Part shown: positions 8,674 through 17,587 of the stretch, piece after piece
Numbering within the stretch: position 1 is the stretch's first letter
How the letters are laid out: every line of letters starts with the position of its first letter
Origin: Bacillus_P idriensis_A
Lineage (GTDB): Bacteria; Bacillota; Bacilli; Bacillales; Bacillaceae
Reading direction: 5' to 3'
Length of the DNA stretch: 64,000 nt
Assembly (NCBI RefSeq): GCF_050483325.1
Contig: NZ_JBCMYF010000027.1
Span: 27,574 to 91,573, forward strand
Translations under genes and position numbers: made by a program
Notes under the pieces: generated by a model
Databases searched by the model: none
What the model saw: only the letters and a program-made list of their open reading frames with translations
Told to the model about the DNA's origin: nothing

Positions 8674-8790
8674 TGTCTGGCTCCAGCGCCTAACTCCCCG
8701 GTCAGAACGGCTCCGCCAAAAAAGTCAAAACCGTACTTTTCCGTCGGATCCTTTTCTGCAACCGGAGCTAAACAGGCGCTTCCGCTTTTC
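8674..8790. repeat. Bacillus-type long structured intergenic repeat
   Basis: A 117-bp GC-richer element from TGTCTGGCTCCAGCGCC to GGCGCTTCCGCTTTTC. Outer arms AGCGCCT and AGGCGCT pair, next CTCC..CCGGT pairs with ACCGG..AG, and the centre AAAAGT/ACTTTT encloses CAAAACCGT, so the element can fold into one long interrupted hairpin. Sequences of this type with the same CTCCAGCGCC and GGCGCTTCCGC ends recur in intergenic regions of many Bacillus genomes; that is recalled knowledge, and no second copy lies in this window. Confidence 0.7.
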
Positions 8791-8822
8791 TATATAATCA
8801 GTAAACACAAAGGAAGGTTATC

Positions 8823-10202
8823 ATGACAAAGGCAATAGCGCCTGTACAAAAAAACGAATACTACGACGTGACCTTTGAAGACCTGACACACGATGGATCA
8901 GGCGTCGCGAAAATCGAAGGCTACCCAATCTTCGTACCAAACGCCCTGCCAAACGAAAAAGGCCAGATCAAAGTCACGAAAATCAATAAAGGCTACGCAT
9001 TCGGACGCCTTGTCGAGCTGCACGAGGAAAGCTCACACCGCACCGATGCCCCGTGCCCGATTTATAAACAATGCGGCGGCTGCCAGCTGCAGCACTTAAG
9101 CTACCAGGGCCAGCTTGACTTTAAGCATAAGCAGGTCAAAGAAGTGCTCGCACGAATCGGCAAGCTGAATCTGGACAATGTCACGGTTCACCCTACACTC
9201 GGCATGCAAGACCCGTGGAACTACCGCAACAAAGCACAGGTCCCTGTCGGAGAACGAGAAGGCGGTCTCATCGCGGGCTTCTACCAGCAGCGCTCCCATG
9301 AAATCATCGACATGGAACAGTGCCTCATCCAGCAAAGTGAGAACGATGAAGTTGTTGCAGCGATAAAAGCTATCGCAAACCATCACGGCATCCGCGCCTA
9401 CGACGAAAAGAAAAACAAAGGCTGGCTCCGTCACATCATGGTCCGCCTCGGCATCGTGACAAACGAAATGATGGTCGTTTTCATCACCCGGACACCTGAC
9501 TTCCCGAACAAAAAAGCCATCATCGACGACATCATAGCTCAATTTCCGGCCATCAAGTCCATCGTCCAAAATGTTAACCCAAAACGAACAAACGTCATCT
9601 TTGGCGACAAAACAACCGTGCTCTGGGGTGAAGAATACATTTACGACTACATCGGAGACATCAAATTTGCCATCTCAGCGCGATCTTTCTATCAGGTTAA
9701 CCCTGAGCAGACGAAAGTTTTGTATGACAAAGCGCTGGAGTATGCCGATTTGAACGGTGAAGAATCAGTCATTGATGCTTATTGTGGAATTGGTACAATC
9801 TCGTTGTTTTTAGCTCAAAAGGCTAAGAAAGTGTTCGGCGTTGAAATCGTACCTGAAGCCATTGAAGATGCCAAACGCAACGCAGCATTGAACGGAATTG
9901 AAAATGCAGCATTTGCAGTCGGAGAAGCTGAAGTTGTCATTCCGAAATGGTATGAAGAAGGAAATGCAGCGGATGTGATTGTGGTCGATCCGCCTCGTAA
10001 AGGGTGCGATGAAGCCTTACTGCAGACGATTTTGGATATGAAACCGAATAAGGTTGTGTATGTAAGCTGCAACCCGGCAACTCTTGCACGTGATTTGAAC
10101 GTGCTGGAGGATGGCGGCTATGCAACGGTGGAAGTGCAGCCGGTGGATATGTTTCCGCATACGACACATTGTGAAGCGGTCGCGTGTCTGAAATTGGTAT
10201 AA
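8823..10202 (+). CDS. rlmCD: 23S rRNA (uracil-5-)-methyltransferase RlmCD
   Basis: S-adenosylmethionine-dependent enzyme forming 5-methyluridine in 23S rRNA; the B. subtilis homologue (YefA) modifies both U747 and U1939. 459 residues: an N-terminal TRAM RNA-binding domain (about 10-65), a 4Fe-4S cluster set with Cys 78, 84 and 87 in CPIYKQCGGCQ plus the later MEQCLIQ cysteine, and a Rossmann methyltransferase domain with DAYCGIGTISLF, DPPRKGCDEAL and the catalytic cysteine in VYVSCNPATLARDL. Starts at ATG 8823 behind AAAGGAAGG. Monocistronic, between a repeat element and its own terminator. Confidence 0.95.
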   Translation: MTKAIAPVQKNEYYDVTFEDLTHDGSGVAKIEGYPIFVPNALPNEKGQIKVTKINKGYAFGRLVELHEESSHRTDAPCPIYKQCGGCQLQHLSYQGQLDFKHKQVKEVLARIGKLNLDNVTVHPTLGMQDPWNYRNKAQVPVGEREGGLIAGFYQQRSHEIIDMEQCLIQQSENDEVVAAIKAIANHHGIRAYDEKKNKGWLRHIMVRLGIVTNEMMVVFITRTPDFPNKKAIIDDIIAQFPAIKSIVQNVNPKRTNVIFGDKTTVLWGEEYIYDYIGDIKFAISARSFYQVNPEQTKVLYDKALEYADLNGEESVIDAYCGIGTISLFLAQKAKKVFGVEIVPEAIEDAKRNAALNGIENAAFAVGEAEVVIPKWYEEGNAADVIVVDPPRKGCDEALLQTILDMKPNKVVYVSCNPATLARDLNVLEDGGYATVEVQPVDMFPHTTHCEAVACLKLV

Positions 10203-10203
10203 T

Positions 10204-10253
10204 AGGAAAGCAGCTGAGATAGAAACATTCTATTCCATCTGCTTTTTTTTTTA
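10204..10253 (+). terminator. terminator of rlmCD
   Basis: AAGCAG...GATAGAA pairs with TTCTATT...CTGCTT, followed by a run of ten T residues. Confidence 0.75.
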
Positions 10254-10371
10254 TTTGGTTTTCCAAAAATTTATTAATAAGCAGAGATTGATAAACAGTC
10301 AGGAAACATGATATAAGTGTAAAAGAATATTTTTTGAAGCAGTATCCATTTTGAGAGGATTTGAGTTTGAC

Positions 10372-11346
10372 ATGATCAATAATTTTTGGCGTGATCTGCC
10401 GAAGCCATTTTTTGTACTTGCCCCAATGGAGGACGTGACAGATGTTGTGTTCCGTCACGTAGTCAGTGCAGCAGGCCGTCCGGATGTATTTTTTACCGAG
10501 TTTACAAACTCGGACAGCTATTGTCATCCTGAGGGTTTGAAAAGTGTGCGCGGCCGCTTGACGTTTACTGAAGATGAACACCCAATGGTTGCACATATAT
10601 GGGGAGATAATCCCGACTATTTCCGTCAAATGAGCATTGGCATGGCGGAAATGGGCTTTAAAGGAATCGATATCAATATGGGCTGCCCTGTCCCGAACGT
10701 GGCATCAAGAGGAAAAGGCAGCGGTCTGATTCTGCGTCCGGACGTCGCGGCAGAACTTATTCAAGCGGCGAAAGCAGGCGGCCTGCCTGTCAGCGTGAAG
10801 ACAAGGCTTGGCTTTAAGAAGATAGAGGAGTGGGAGGAGTGGCTTGGGCATATCCTGAAACAGGACATAGCCAACCTTTCCATTCATTTGCGTACAAGAG
10901 ACGAAATGAGCCAGGTCGATGCGCATTGGGAGCTCATCCCGGAAATCAAAAAACTGCGTGACCGCATCGCACCAAACACGATGCTGACCATCAACGGCGA
11001 CATCCCTGACCGGCAAACCGGACTGCAGCTTGCAGAACAATACGGAATTGACGGCGTCATGATCGGCCGGGGGATCTTTAAAAATCCGTTTGCCTTTGAA
11101 AAAGAGCCAAAAGAACACAGCAGCAAAGAATACCTTGACCTTTTAAGACTGCAGCTTGATCTTCAGGATCAATATGCAGAAGAAGTGCCGCGTTCTGTCA
11201 CGGGGCTTCACCGCTTTTTCAAAATTTATGTCAAAGGATTCCCTGGAGCTGCTGAACTGCGAAATCAATTGATGAACACGAAATCAACAGATGACGTGAG
11301 GGCTTTGCTTGAACGCTTTGAAGAAGAAAACAGTGACAGGATGTAA
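10372..11346 (+). CDS. tRNA-dihydrouridine synthase (YfjN-like Dus)
   Basis: FMN-dependent reduction of uridine to dihydrouridine in the tRNA D-loop. 324 residues from the ATG at 10372, selected because GAGAGGA precedes it by 12 bp and the Dus fold begins with FVLAPMEDVTD. Visible are the TIM-barrel phosphate/FMN segments (MVAHIWGDNP, DGVMIGRGIFKNP) and the catalytic cysteine in NMGCPVPNVASRGKGSGL. The short C-terminal helical domain (VTGLHRFFKIYVKGF) is present. It most resembles the Dus2/YfjN branch rather than DusB. Convergent with the WYL regulator downstream. Confidence 0.92.
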   Translation: MINNFWRDLPKPFFVLAPMEDVTDVVFRHVVSAAGRPDVFFTEFTNSDSYCHPEGLKSVRGRLTFTEDEHPMVAHIWGDNPDYFRQMSIGMAEMGFKGIDINMGCPVPNVASRGKGSGLILRPDVAAELIQAAKAGGLPVSVKTRLGFKKIEEWEEWLGHILKQDIANLSIHLRTRDEMSQVDAHWELIPEIKKLRDRIAPNTMLTINGDIPDRQTGLQLAEQYGIDGVMIGRGIFKNPFAFEKEPKEHSSKEYLDLLRLQLDLQDQYAEEVPRSVTGLHRFFKIYVKGFPGAAELRNQLMNTKSTDDVRALLERFEEENSDRM

Positions 11347-11485
11347 GTCTCAAAAAGCAGGGAATATAATTCAGCATTAGGATCCTTTGCTGCCGGAACA
11401 ATTTTTGATAAAGTCTGGTTTTTGAAAAAGTCTTAAGAATATAATATACCCGTCAGCACCCAAGTGTATGGCACAGTGATTTTGA

Positions 11486-11525
11486 AAAAAGGCAACTATC
11501 TCATATGAGAAGTTGCCTTTTTCCG
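11486..11525. terminator. bidirectional terminator between dus and the WYL regulator
   Basis: GGCAACT-A-TCTCA faces TGAGA-AGTTGCC, flanked by A residues on the left and T residues on the right, so it can end transcripts from both sides. Confidence 0.8.
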
Positions 11526-11545
11526 TTTCTCTGTCAGCCAAAAGT

Positions 11546-12508
11546 CTATGATCGATACAAGCCTGCTCTCTCATGTAAAACCTCCAAGACTTCCTCAGGC
11601 ATTTCCCTGACCTTGACATCAGTGCCTAGAAAAAGCAGCCAATTGGTTAGTTCGGTCAGTTCTTCAAGCTTATTCACATTGATAAAGGTCTTTAGAATGG
11701 CTGTGGTCTGGTATGGATTCGTATAGGAAAGTGAAAGCTTTAAAGGGTGGTATTTTTTGAACTGGGCAATCGCGTTTGGACCAAGCTCAAGGACGAGGTT
11801 GATGGCTTGTTCCTGCTTGCTAAGTTTTTTTAAGATTTTTTTCTTGCTGACCCTTTTTTTCGGCGGATAGGGTTTGACATCAGTAAGATGGTCAACAGGA
11901 ATGATTTTCTTTTTTTCTTCTATTAAGTCATAGCCTTCGATTAACCATGCGCTTTTTTCACGATAAAGGTGCAAGAGATAAATTGGATATGACTCTGTTA
12001 CCTTCTCTGCTTTAATAGTGATGAATAGATAGCTGTCTGTAAGAAGGGTTTGGATGAGTGTTTCTAACATGGGATGTGGGAGGTCAGACAGATCAAGCAG
12101 GTCAGGGTTATGGGGATTGGTCCCTTCAAAAAGCAGGATTTGATTTAAAAGAACGAGGTCATCCTGCTGATTTTTGGATAGGAGGCCAAGTAATTTTTCA
12201 GCTAGTGACTGACGGCTCTTCAGATATGGAAGCTGCTGGTTTCTTGTGGCCATAAAAGCAATAAATAGTGCTTTGACCTCATTGTTGGTAAAGCGAACAT
12301 CCGGCAGGACGGAGTTGTGCATGACAAAATAACCCCCATCTCTTCCAACCTCAGCCACAAGCGGCATCCCCAAAGCCTCAATTTCTCTAATATCTCTAAT
12401 AGCTGTCGAACGGGAGATGTTAAACTCCCGCATAATTTCAGAAATGGTAAAACTTGCGCGGTTGTTGATATACCGCATGATGATATTGATCCGTTCAACT
12501 TTTTTCAT
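11546..12508 (-). CDS. yobV: DeoR/YafY-type WYL-domain transcriptional regulator
   Basis: 320 residues. N-terminal winged helix (SFTISEIMREFNISRSTAIRDIREIE, about residues 19-45), then a WYL ligand-binding domain (LHLYREKSAWLIEGYDLIEE, with a W-L-I variant of the name-giving WYL triplet) and a C-terminal extension. It is transcribed divergently from a GyrI-like effector-binding protein, the same pairing as yobV/yobU in B. subtilis, which suggests it controls that gene and perhaps itself from the 106-bp shared gap. Start ATG 12508 is preceded by AGGAG at 5 bp. Confidence 0.82.
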   Translation of the reverse strand: MKKVERINIIMRYINNRASFTISEIMREFNISRSTAIRDIREIEALGMPLVAEVGRDGGYFVMHNSVLPDVRFTNNEVKALFIAFMATRNQQLPYLKSRQSLAEKLLGLLSKNQQDDLVLLNQILLFEGTNPHNPDLLDLSDLPHPMLETLIQTLLTDSYLFITIKAEKVTESYPIYLLHLYREKSAWLIEGYDLIEEKKKIIPVDHLTDVKPYPPKKRVSKKKILKKLSKQEQAINLVLELGPNAIAQFKKYHPLKLSLSYTNPYQTTAILKTFINVNKLEELTELTNWLLFLGTDVKVREMPEEVLEVLHERAGLYRS

Positions 12509-12614
12509 GAGGGCTCCTAAACAGTATCATTATTTGACATGATTTAAGATTATGATATACCTAGCAAGTGAATAATACAAATCATTGAAAAAATGCAGAA
12601 AAGAGGGATTGTAA

Positions 12615-13094
12615 ATGGCGACTTATACGCTGGAAGAAAAAGATGGCTTTACCGTGATCGGTCTTGGAACTGAGCTTAAGAGTGATTACACAGACTATGA
12701 AGGCATAAACAAAGAAAAATCCGATTTTTGGGAAGCTGTCAGCCGAGATGGAAGACTGGATGCTTTAAAATCTACGGCTTCCAATGACTACGTTTTTGCT
12801 GTGAATGAAGCGGTAAATAACAAGATGATGCATTATGCCGGTGTCATGACAGAGGAACAAGCACCAGAAGAAGCGAGAATAATCCAATTTCCAAAAGGGG
12901 AATACGTAGTGGTTAAAGGGGAAGGAAAGACAGCGGATGATTTGAATAACAAGCTTGCTGCTGTTGCTTTTGATCAAGTCCTTCCAGAAGCAAAGGATGT
13001 TGCCTATGTTGGCGGACCAAATGCAAGCGTTGAGATTGAGCATCGAAACGGCATGATTTATGGTGAAATGTGGATTCCTGTTGTCAGGAAATAA
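12615..13094 (+). CDS. yobU: GyrI-like effector-binding protein
   Basis: 159-residue stand-alone GyrI-like small-molecule-binding domain, the fold used as ligand sensor in AraC- and MerR-type regulators. Conserved segments are FTVIGLGTEL at the N-terminus, IQFPKGEYVVVKGEG in the middle and IYGEMWIPV at the C-terminus. It is divergent from the WYL regulator and followed 19 bp later by a small gene of unknown function. Its ligand cannot be told from the sequence. Confidence 0.8.
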   Translation: MATYTLEEKDGFTVIGLGTELKSDYTDYEGINKEKSDFWEAVSRDGRLDALKSTASNDYVFAVNEAVNNKMMHYAGVMTEEQAPEEARIIQFPKGEYVVVKGEGKTADDLNNKLAAVAFDQVLPEAKDVAYVGGPNASVEIEHRNGMIYGEMWIPVVRK

Positions 13095-13113
13095 TCAAAA
13101 GGAGGGATTTGAG

Positions 13114-13578
13114 ATGTCCTGTATCGTTGATTTTAAAAATGTGTCTGCGGCTGGTTTAGAGTCTTCGCCTGCAGCAGAAGCGCTTGCTGGTCTACGGGCC
13201 AATGAAGCCCGGTACTTTATGAACAAATACAAACACGAATTTGCGGTTGAACCAGCGGGTGAAAGCTTGGAGACAATCGATTATGTGAACCGGATTTTAA
13301 AGGAAGAACGTGATATCGAGTTTGCGGCCAAACCGCTTGAAACGTCCAGGTTTCAAGTGGCAAATATTAAATTTGCCTACGTCTTTTATGAAGATGGTCT
13401 CGCGGTCAACGTCATGTATACGGTTGATGATCAGAAGAAGCGGGCAGTGGGTTTTAAGCTGTCAGAGGGAATGGAGGTGCCAAAGGAGTTAGATGGCAAG
13501 TTTAAGTTTGCCAGGCAGAAGTCTAAACTCGCTGGAACCATCCGGGGCTCGTTTTTTGTCATTAAGGGAGAATATTAA
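13114..13578 (+). CDS. conserved protein of unknown function
   Basis: 154 residues, not recognised. It starts MSCIVDFKNVSAAGLE and has a mixed alpha/beta pattern with acidic helices (EYNR-type NRILKEERDIEF) and a C-terminal strand-rich half (SKLAGTIRGSFFVIKGEY). No signal peptide or membrane segment. ATG 13114 has a strong AAGGAGGG site 9 bp upstream; an upstream in-frame codon at 13060 lies inside yobU and is not used. Probable two-gene operon with the GyrI-like protein. Confidence 0.72.
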   Translation: MSCIVDFKNVSAAGLESSPAAEALAGLRANEARYFMNKYKHEFAVEPAGESLETIDYVNRILKEERDIEFAAKPLETSRFQVANIKFAYVFYEDGLAVNVMYTVDDQKKRAVGFKLSEGMEVPKELDGKFKFARQKSKLAGTIRGSFFVIKGEY

Positions 13579-13738
13579 GGTTTTTAACTACTTATGGTTG
13601 TCTGTCGTGAGATATTTGGAGTTGATATTTTAGGGTTGTATATGTGAAATAGAGCTCCACAATGATTGCAGGATGCAAAAGAAGTATGTAAGAAAGTTTT
13701 TATCATTCAAGGATTTTGTAAGAAAATAAGATAAATCA

Positions 13739-13768
13739 TTGAACTTGATCTAGAGATTGATTTACTAT
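13739..13768 (+). promoter_or_regulatory. candidate promoter of the VOC gene
   Basis: TTGAAC (13739-13744), 18-bp spacer and TACTAT (13763-13768), about 54 bp before the start codon. Confidence 0.4.
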
Positions 13769-13821
13769 AAAGAAGTATTATGAAAATCATCAGAAAATAT
13801 AGCGGGATATGGGAGGAAATC

Positions 13822-14217
13822 ATGGGCAGATTAGTTCACTTTGAAATTCACGTAAATGACATGGAACGCGCAAAGACGTTTTACGGAGAGGTATTCGGCT
13901 GGACATTTCAGGACTGGAGTGAGTATGCAGGTCTGCCTTATTTCGGAGCAGTGACAGGCGATGAGAATGAACTTGGAATCAATGGTGCTTTGATGCAGAG
14001 ACAAGGTCCTCCACCGGAACAAAATCAGCCGTTAAATGGATTTTCCTGTACTATGGGAGTAGAAAATTACGATGTAACGGAAGCTAAAATAATTGAGAAT
14101 GGCGGCAAAGTAGCATTGCCGAAGTATGCGCTTCCCGGAATGGCATGGCAAGGGTATTACCATGATACTGAAGGCAATATCTTTGGGATTCATCAGCCTG
14201 ATGCGAATGCGAAATAG
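13822..14217 (+). CDS. VOC-family (glyoxalase/bleomycin-resistance fold) protein
   Basis: 131 residues with the paired beta-alpha-beta-beta-beta units of vicinal-oxygen-chelate proteins: VHFEIHVNDMERAKTFYGEVFGW at the N-terminus and WQGYYHDTEGNIFGIHQPD at the C-terminus. His 6 and Glu 8 in the first unit and the late EGN are typical metal-site positions. Substrate unknown; relatives are often annotated as glyoxalase-like or PhnB-like proteins. ATG 13822 (GRLVHFEIHV) is preferred over 13780 because AGGAGGAAAT-like GGGAGG lies just upstream. Monocistronic. Confidence 0.85.
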   Translation: MGRLVHFEIHVNDMERAKTFYGEVFGWTFQDWSEYAGLPYFGAVTGDENELGINGALMQRQGPPPEQNQPLNGFSCTMGVENYDVTEAKIIENGGKVALPKYALPGMAWQGYYHDTEGNIFGIHQPDANAK

Positions 14218-14223
14218 GATTAA

Positions 14224-14266
14224 AAAAGGAAGGGAAGGCAGAATGTATGCCTTTCCTTCCTTTTTC
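14224..14266. terminator. bidirectional terminator between VOC gene and helD
   Basis: A 16-bp stem (14225-14240 with 14248-14263, AAAGGAAGGGAAGGCA and its complement with one G-T pair), loop GAATGTA, preceded by A residues and followed by T residues. Confidence 0.88.
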
Positions 14267-14292
14267 GTTCTTTTCTTGGCTCTGCAAGTTCT

Positions 14293-16623
14293 TTAAGGGC
14301 TCTGAATGAAGCTTTCCGGTTCTTGCAAAAAAGGACTTGGCTCGCCTAAACTGTACAGCTGCAAGTGATGCAAAGCCCGTGTGCAGGCAGTGTAAAACAA
14401 TCTGCGAAGGCTCTCATCACCGTACACTTGTGCAGATGCGTCATAGATGATGACGGCGTCAAATTCGATGCCCTTGGCCAAATACGCAGGGATGACAACA
14501 ACACCTTGCTCGTATTCAGCTGAGCCGCTTTTTACCAGCTTAAGGTCTTCGATGTTTCTTAATGCGTTGAAAGCATGGGAGCTCTCGGCAGCGGATTTGC
14601 ATATGATCGCGATCGAATGGTACCCCCGCTTCTGAAAGTCAGCGATTTTGGAAGCGATGCAGCGGTGAAGCTCGGCATGGCAGGATACTTGGGTCAGCTC
14701 AGGCATCTCGCCGCCCCGTTCGAAAGCAACAATTTGTTCGCCGCTTGGAACGAGTCTCCGTGTGAATTCTGTAATCGGTTTTGTGGATCTGTAGCTTCGG
14801 TTTAAGAGGATCGCTTCAGTTTCATCGGGTCCGTATAAGCCGGTAAGCTGGTGAAAATCGGACATTTCGCTTGCGTGAACAAAGATGGCCTGGTTAAAGT
14901 CACCGAGCACGGTCATTTTTGCCAAAGGAAACAAACGTTTCAAAAACTCAAATTGAAAAGGCGAATAGTCCTGTGCTTCGTCTACAAGGACATGCTTAAT
15001 AGAGGTGTTAGTCTGAAACCCCTGAATCTGCTCTTTCAAATATAAAAACGGCGGGGCATCTTCGTAAAACAGCCTGCCTTCATCAAGCATGTTCATGGTC
15101 ATTTGGCAAATATCATCCCACTCCTCAGGTGTGGTCCCCCCAATCCACCTTTTGATGCTTTCAGGGTTTGAAAAAAGCTGCCTGTAAATAGCGGTAAAGT
15201 CGACGAAACGAAGCGACTGAACCCATTTTCGAAGCGGCTTCAGCTTCTTGCGTACTACCATCCGGCCGAGCACCTTGATCTCTTTTTCGTAATCATCAAG
15301 TTCGACATCGGAACCCTGATTTTTCTCTAAATAGGCAAAAGCCTTTTGATACTCATCTTTGCTGAGGAGCTCAATTTCTTCCTGTACCCACGGCATGGTA
15401 AGCTCGGCTTTCTCTGTTTTATCGATTTTTTCACTCAGCCATTCTTTGAGCTTCTCGATTCTGTTGGAAAAGCGGATAGAGGTATCGCTGCTGTAAAACC
15501 TGTCTTCAATTTGTTTGGCTGAGACAAATGGTTTTCCTCTAAATTTTATTCCTTTAAAAATCATGCCGGACGCTTCAAGAGATTGACTGTATGTTTTAAC
15601 TGTCTCGAAAAATTGGACCGATGCCTTAAATCGAATGCTCGCATTCCTTGTTGAATGGGAAGGGTCATCAGTTTCAGTCAGCACATATTCCAATTGCTCA
15701 TAAGGATCCTCGACTTCAAATGTACTGCTCAGCCTGTGGTTCAAGTATTCCTGAAACGTAACCTGCTGCATATTTTCTTCGCCAAGCTCAGGCAGGACGT
15801 TGGATACGTAGCTGTTAAACATTGAATTAGGGGAGAAAAGAATAATTTGATCAGCCTTCAGACGATCCCGATATTTGTAGAGCAAGTATGCAATCCGCTG
15901 CATGGCAGCCGATGTTTTGCCGCTGCCTGCAGCACCCTGCACAATGAGCAGTCTGCTGCTGACATGCCTGATAATCCGGTTTTGCTCTTGTTGAATGGTG
16001 GCCACTATGCTGTGCATATGTTTGTCTGTTCCTTTTCCAAGCACCTGCTGTAAAATCTCGTCTCCAATAGTAAGACTCGTATCGAACAACGATTCGACAA
16101 CGCCTCCGCGGATGATATACTGCCACTTTTTCTCCAGATTGCCTTTGATTACGCCTCCGGGAGTCGTGTATTCAGCTGGACCGGGCGGATAATCGTAGTA
16201 GACACTCGAGACCGGCGCCCTCCAGTCGTAAATCAGGAAGTTCTCTCCGCTTGGATCCGTGAGCGTTGAGATGCCGATATAGACTCTTTCGGCTTCCTGT
16301 GTTCCTTCTTCCGTGAAATCGATGCGACCAAAATAAGGCGTTTTTTGCATACGCTGCAGGACAGACAGCCTGCTTTTGGCGTGCCTGTGGGTGCTCTGGC
16401 TTACGGTCAGGGCTTGAGCCTGCTGCCTTAACCCGATGATCGTCTCAAGATAATCGTCAAAAGTATCTGTATTTACTTTCACTTCATCCCAGAAGTGTTT
16501 TTGAATATGGACTACTTCTTTCCGGCGCCGTCCTGTTTCATCTGTAAGCTTGCCGATTTGCTCCGTAATGGTCCCGGTCACCTGGTCTAATCGTTCCTGC
16601 TCCTGCCGAAGTGCATTGTTCAT
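14293..16623 (-). CDS. helD: RNA polymerase recycling motor HelD (UvrD/Rep-like ATPase)
   Basis: 776 residues, matching B. subtilis HelD (about 774). HelD binds core RNA polymerase, pries open the main channel and releases stalled enzyme from DNA. The N-terminal coiled coil that enters the secondary channel is visible (about residues 1-75, LRQEQERLDQVTGTITEQI onward). The superfamily-1 ATPase core carries Walker A QGAAGSGKTSAA at about 230-241, LVDEAQDYSPFQ as motif II, GDFNQAIF as motif III and NRSYRSTKPI as motif IV. Monocistronic; ATG 16623 with AAGGAGTG upstream. Confidence 0.93.
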   Translation of the reverse strand: MNNALRQEQERLDQVTGTITEQIGKLTDETGRRRKEVVHIQKHFWDEVKVNTDTFDDYLETIIGLRQQAQALTVSQSTHRHAKSRLSVLQRMQKTPYFGRIDFTEEGTQEAERVYIGISTLTDPSGENFLIYDWRAPVSSVYYDYPPGPAEYTTPGGVIKGNLEKKWQYIIRGGVVESLFDTSLTIGDEILQQVLGKGTDKHMHSIVATIQQEQNRIIRHVSSRLLIVQGAAGSGKTSAAMQRIAYLLYKYRDRLKADQIILFSPNSMFNSYVSNVLPELGEENMQQVTFQEYLNHRLSSTFEVEDPYEQLEYVLTETDDPSHSTRNASIRFKASVQFFETVKTYSQSLEASGMIFKGIKFRGKPFVSAKQIEDRFYSSDTSIRFSNRIEKLKEWLSEKIDKTEKAELTMPWVQEEIELLSKDEYQKAFAYLEKNQGSDVELDDYEKEIKVLGRMVVRKKLKPLRKWVQSLRFVDFTAIYRQLFSNPESIKRWIGGTTPEEWDDICQMTMNMLDEGRLFYEDAPPFLYLKEQIQGFQTNTSIKHVLVDEAQDYSPFQFEFLKRLFPLAKMTVLGDFNQAIFVHASEMSDFHQLTGLYGPDETEAILLNRSYRSTKPITEFTRRLVPSGEQIVAFERGGEMPELTQVSCHAELHRCIASKIADFQKRGYHSIAIICKSAAESSHAFNALRNIEDLKLVKSGSAEYEQGVVVIPAYLAKGIEFDAVIIYDASAQVYGDESLRRLFYTACTRALHHLQLYSLGEPSPFLQEPESFIQSP

Positions 16624-16819
16624 TCATATCACTCCTTTAAAAAAATTTTTAAAAAAGGGTTGACGGAAGAGGGGGTTGTGTTGTAAGATTAAGATAGGGA
16701 TAAATTTATGTTATTTTAGTTTAAAATTGTGTTTCTATAGTAATATATCACAGCTTCCCGGTTTTATCAATGTATATTTAATCAATGAAATGGACGTTTT
16801 TTACAAGTACATATTTAAA

Positions 16820-16853
16820 CAAGGCGGGCAAAGTGAATACTTTTCCCGCCTTG
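16820..16853 (-). terminator. terminator of the VTC-DUF4956 unit
   Basis: CAAGGCGGG (16820-16828) pairs with CCCGCCTTG (16845-16853); on the minus strand it is followed by TTTAAAT. It lies 24 bp behind the DUF4956 stop codon. The rest of the 253-bp gap between helD and this gene is AT-rich with no visible gene. Confidence 0.75.
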
Positions 16854-16876
16854 TCTGTTTACCACTTGTCTTTTAT

Positions 16877-17560
16877 TTAAGCCGTAAAATTGCCGTCATA
16901 GCTTAACATAATCGCTGATTTTACACCTTCCATGCGTGAAATATGATTCATAAAACTCATGTCATTTTCTTTGACGCGGATTTCGTAGGTCACTTCAAAA
17001 TCATTTCCGGGCATAACCGATTTAGATTTAAGGGAATGTTTTTTTGCGTGTCCTGAAATCACATGTTCAAGAGAGTTTTCAATGGATGTTTCATTGTAGC
17101 GGATGACTAATAAATATGGATTTTCAACAGTAATGCGGTTAATAAACAGGATCAAGACGAACCCGATTAAAATCGAACCGATAATGACGAGCGGAATGAA
17201 GCCTGCACCGCATAAAATACCGGAAACAATCGCCCAGAAAATATAAACAATATCCATAGGGTCTTTAATGGGAGTTCTAAAACGAACAATCGATAATGCG
17301 CCGACCATACCCAGTGATAATAGAACGTTGGATGAAATCCCGATAATAATTAATGCGGTAGCCATTGACATAATGATCAAGGAAATATTAAAGGTGTGAG
17401 AGTAAATGACACCTGTGAATGTTTTCTTATACACAAAATAAATAAATAATCCCACTGCAAAAGCTACTAGTAATCCAATAAGGGAATCGATAATTGAAAA
17501 GCTGCTTGTCTTTTCTAAAATGCTGGATTTAAAAATATCCTTAAAATTAGTTGTATCCAT
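16877..17560 (-). CDS. DUF4956 membrane protein
   Basis: 227 residues. Four hydrophobic segments in the first two thirds (about residues 23-40, 53-75, 100-117 and 120-140), with the DUF4956 hallmark GMVGALSIVRFRTPIKDPMDIVYIFWAI between the second and third, then a cytoplasmic ferredoxin-like tail (EVTYEIRVKENDMSF). Family members sit next to VTC-type polyphosphate polymerases in many bacteria. The ATG at 17560 follows GGAGGATTAATA and is preferred to 17581. It starts 27 bp behind the VTC gene, so the two form one operon. Function unknown; a membrane partner of the polymerase is inferred from context. Confidence 0.87.
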   Translation of the reverse strand: MDTTNFKDIFKSSILEKTSSFSIIDSLIGLLVAFAVGLFIYFVYKKTFTGVIYSHTFNISLIIMSMATALIIIGISSNVLLSLGMVGALSIVRFRTPIKDPMDIVYIFWAIVSGILCGAGFIPLVIIGSILIGFVLILFINRITVENPYLLVIRYNETSIENSLEHVISGHAKKHSLKSKSVMPGNDFEVTYEIRVKENDMSFMNHISRMEGVKSAIMLSYDGNFTA

Positions 17561-17587
17561 TATTAATCCTCCAAAGATCATTTATTT

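Noticed and set aside
9937..10629. Minus-strand frame of 230 codons
   Set aside because: It spans the end of rlmCD, a strong terminator and the start of the dihydrouridine synthase; no family match seen.
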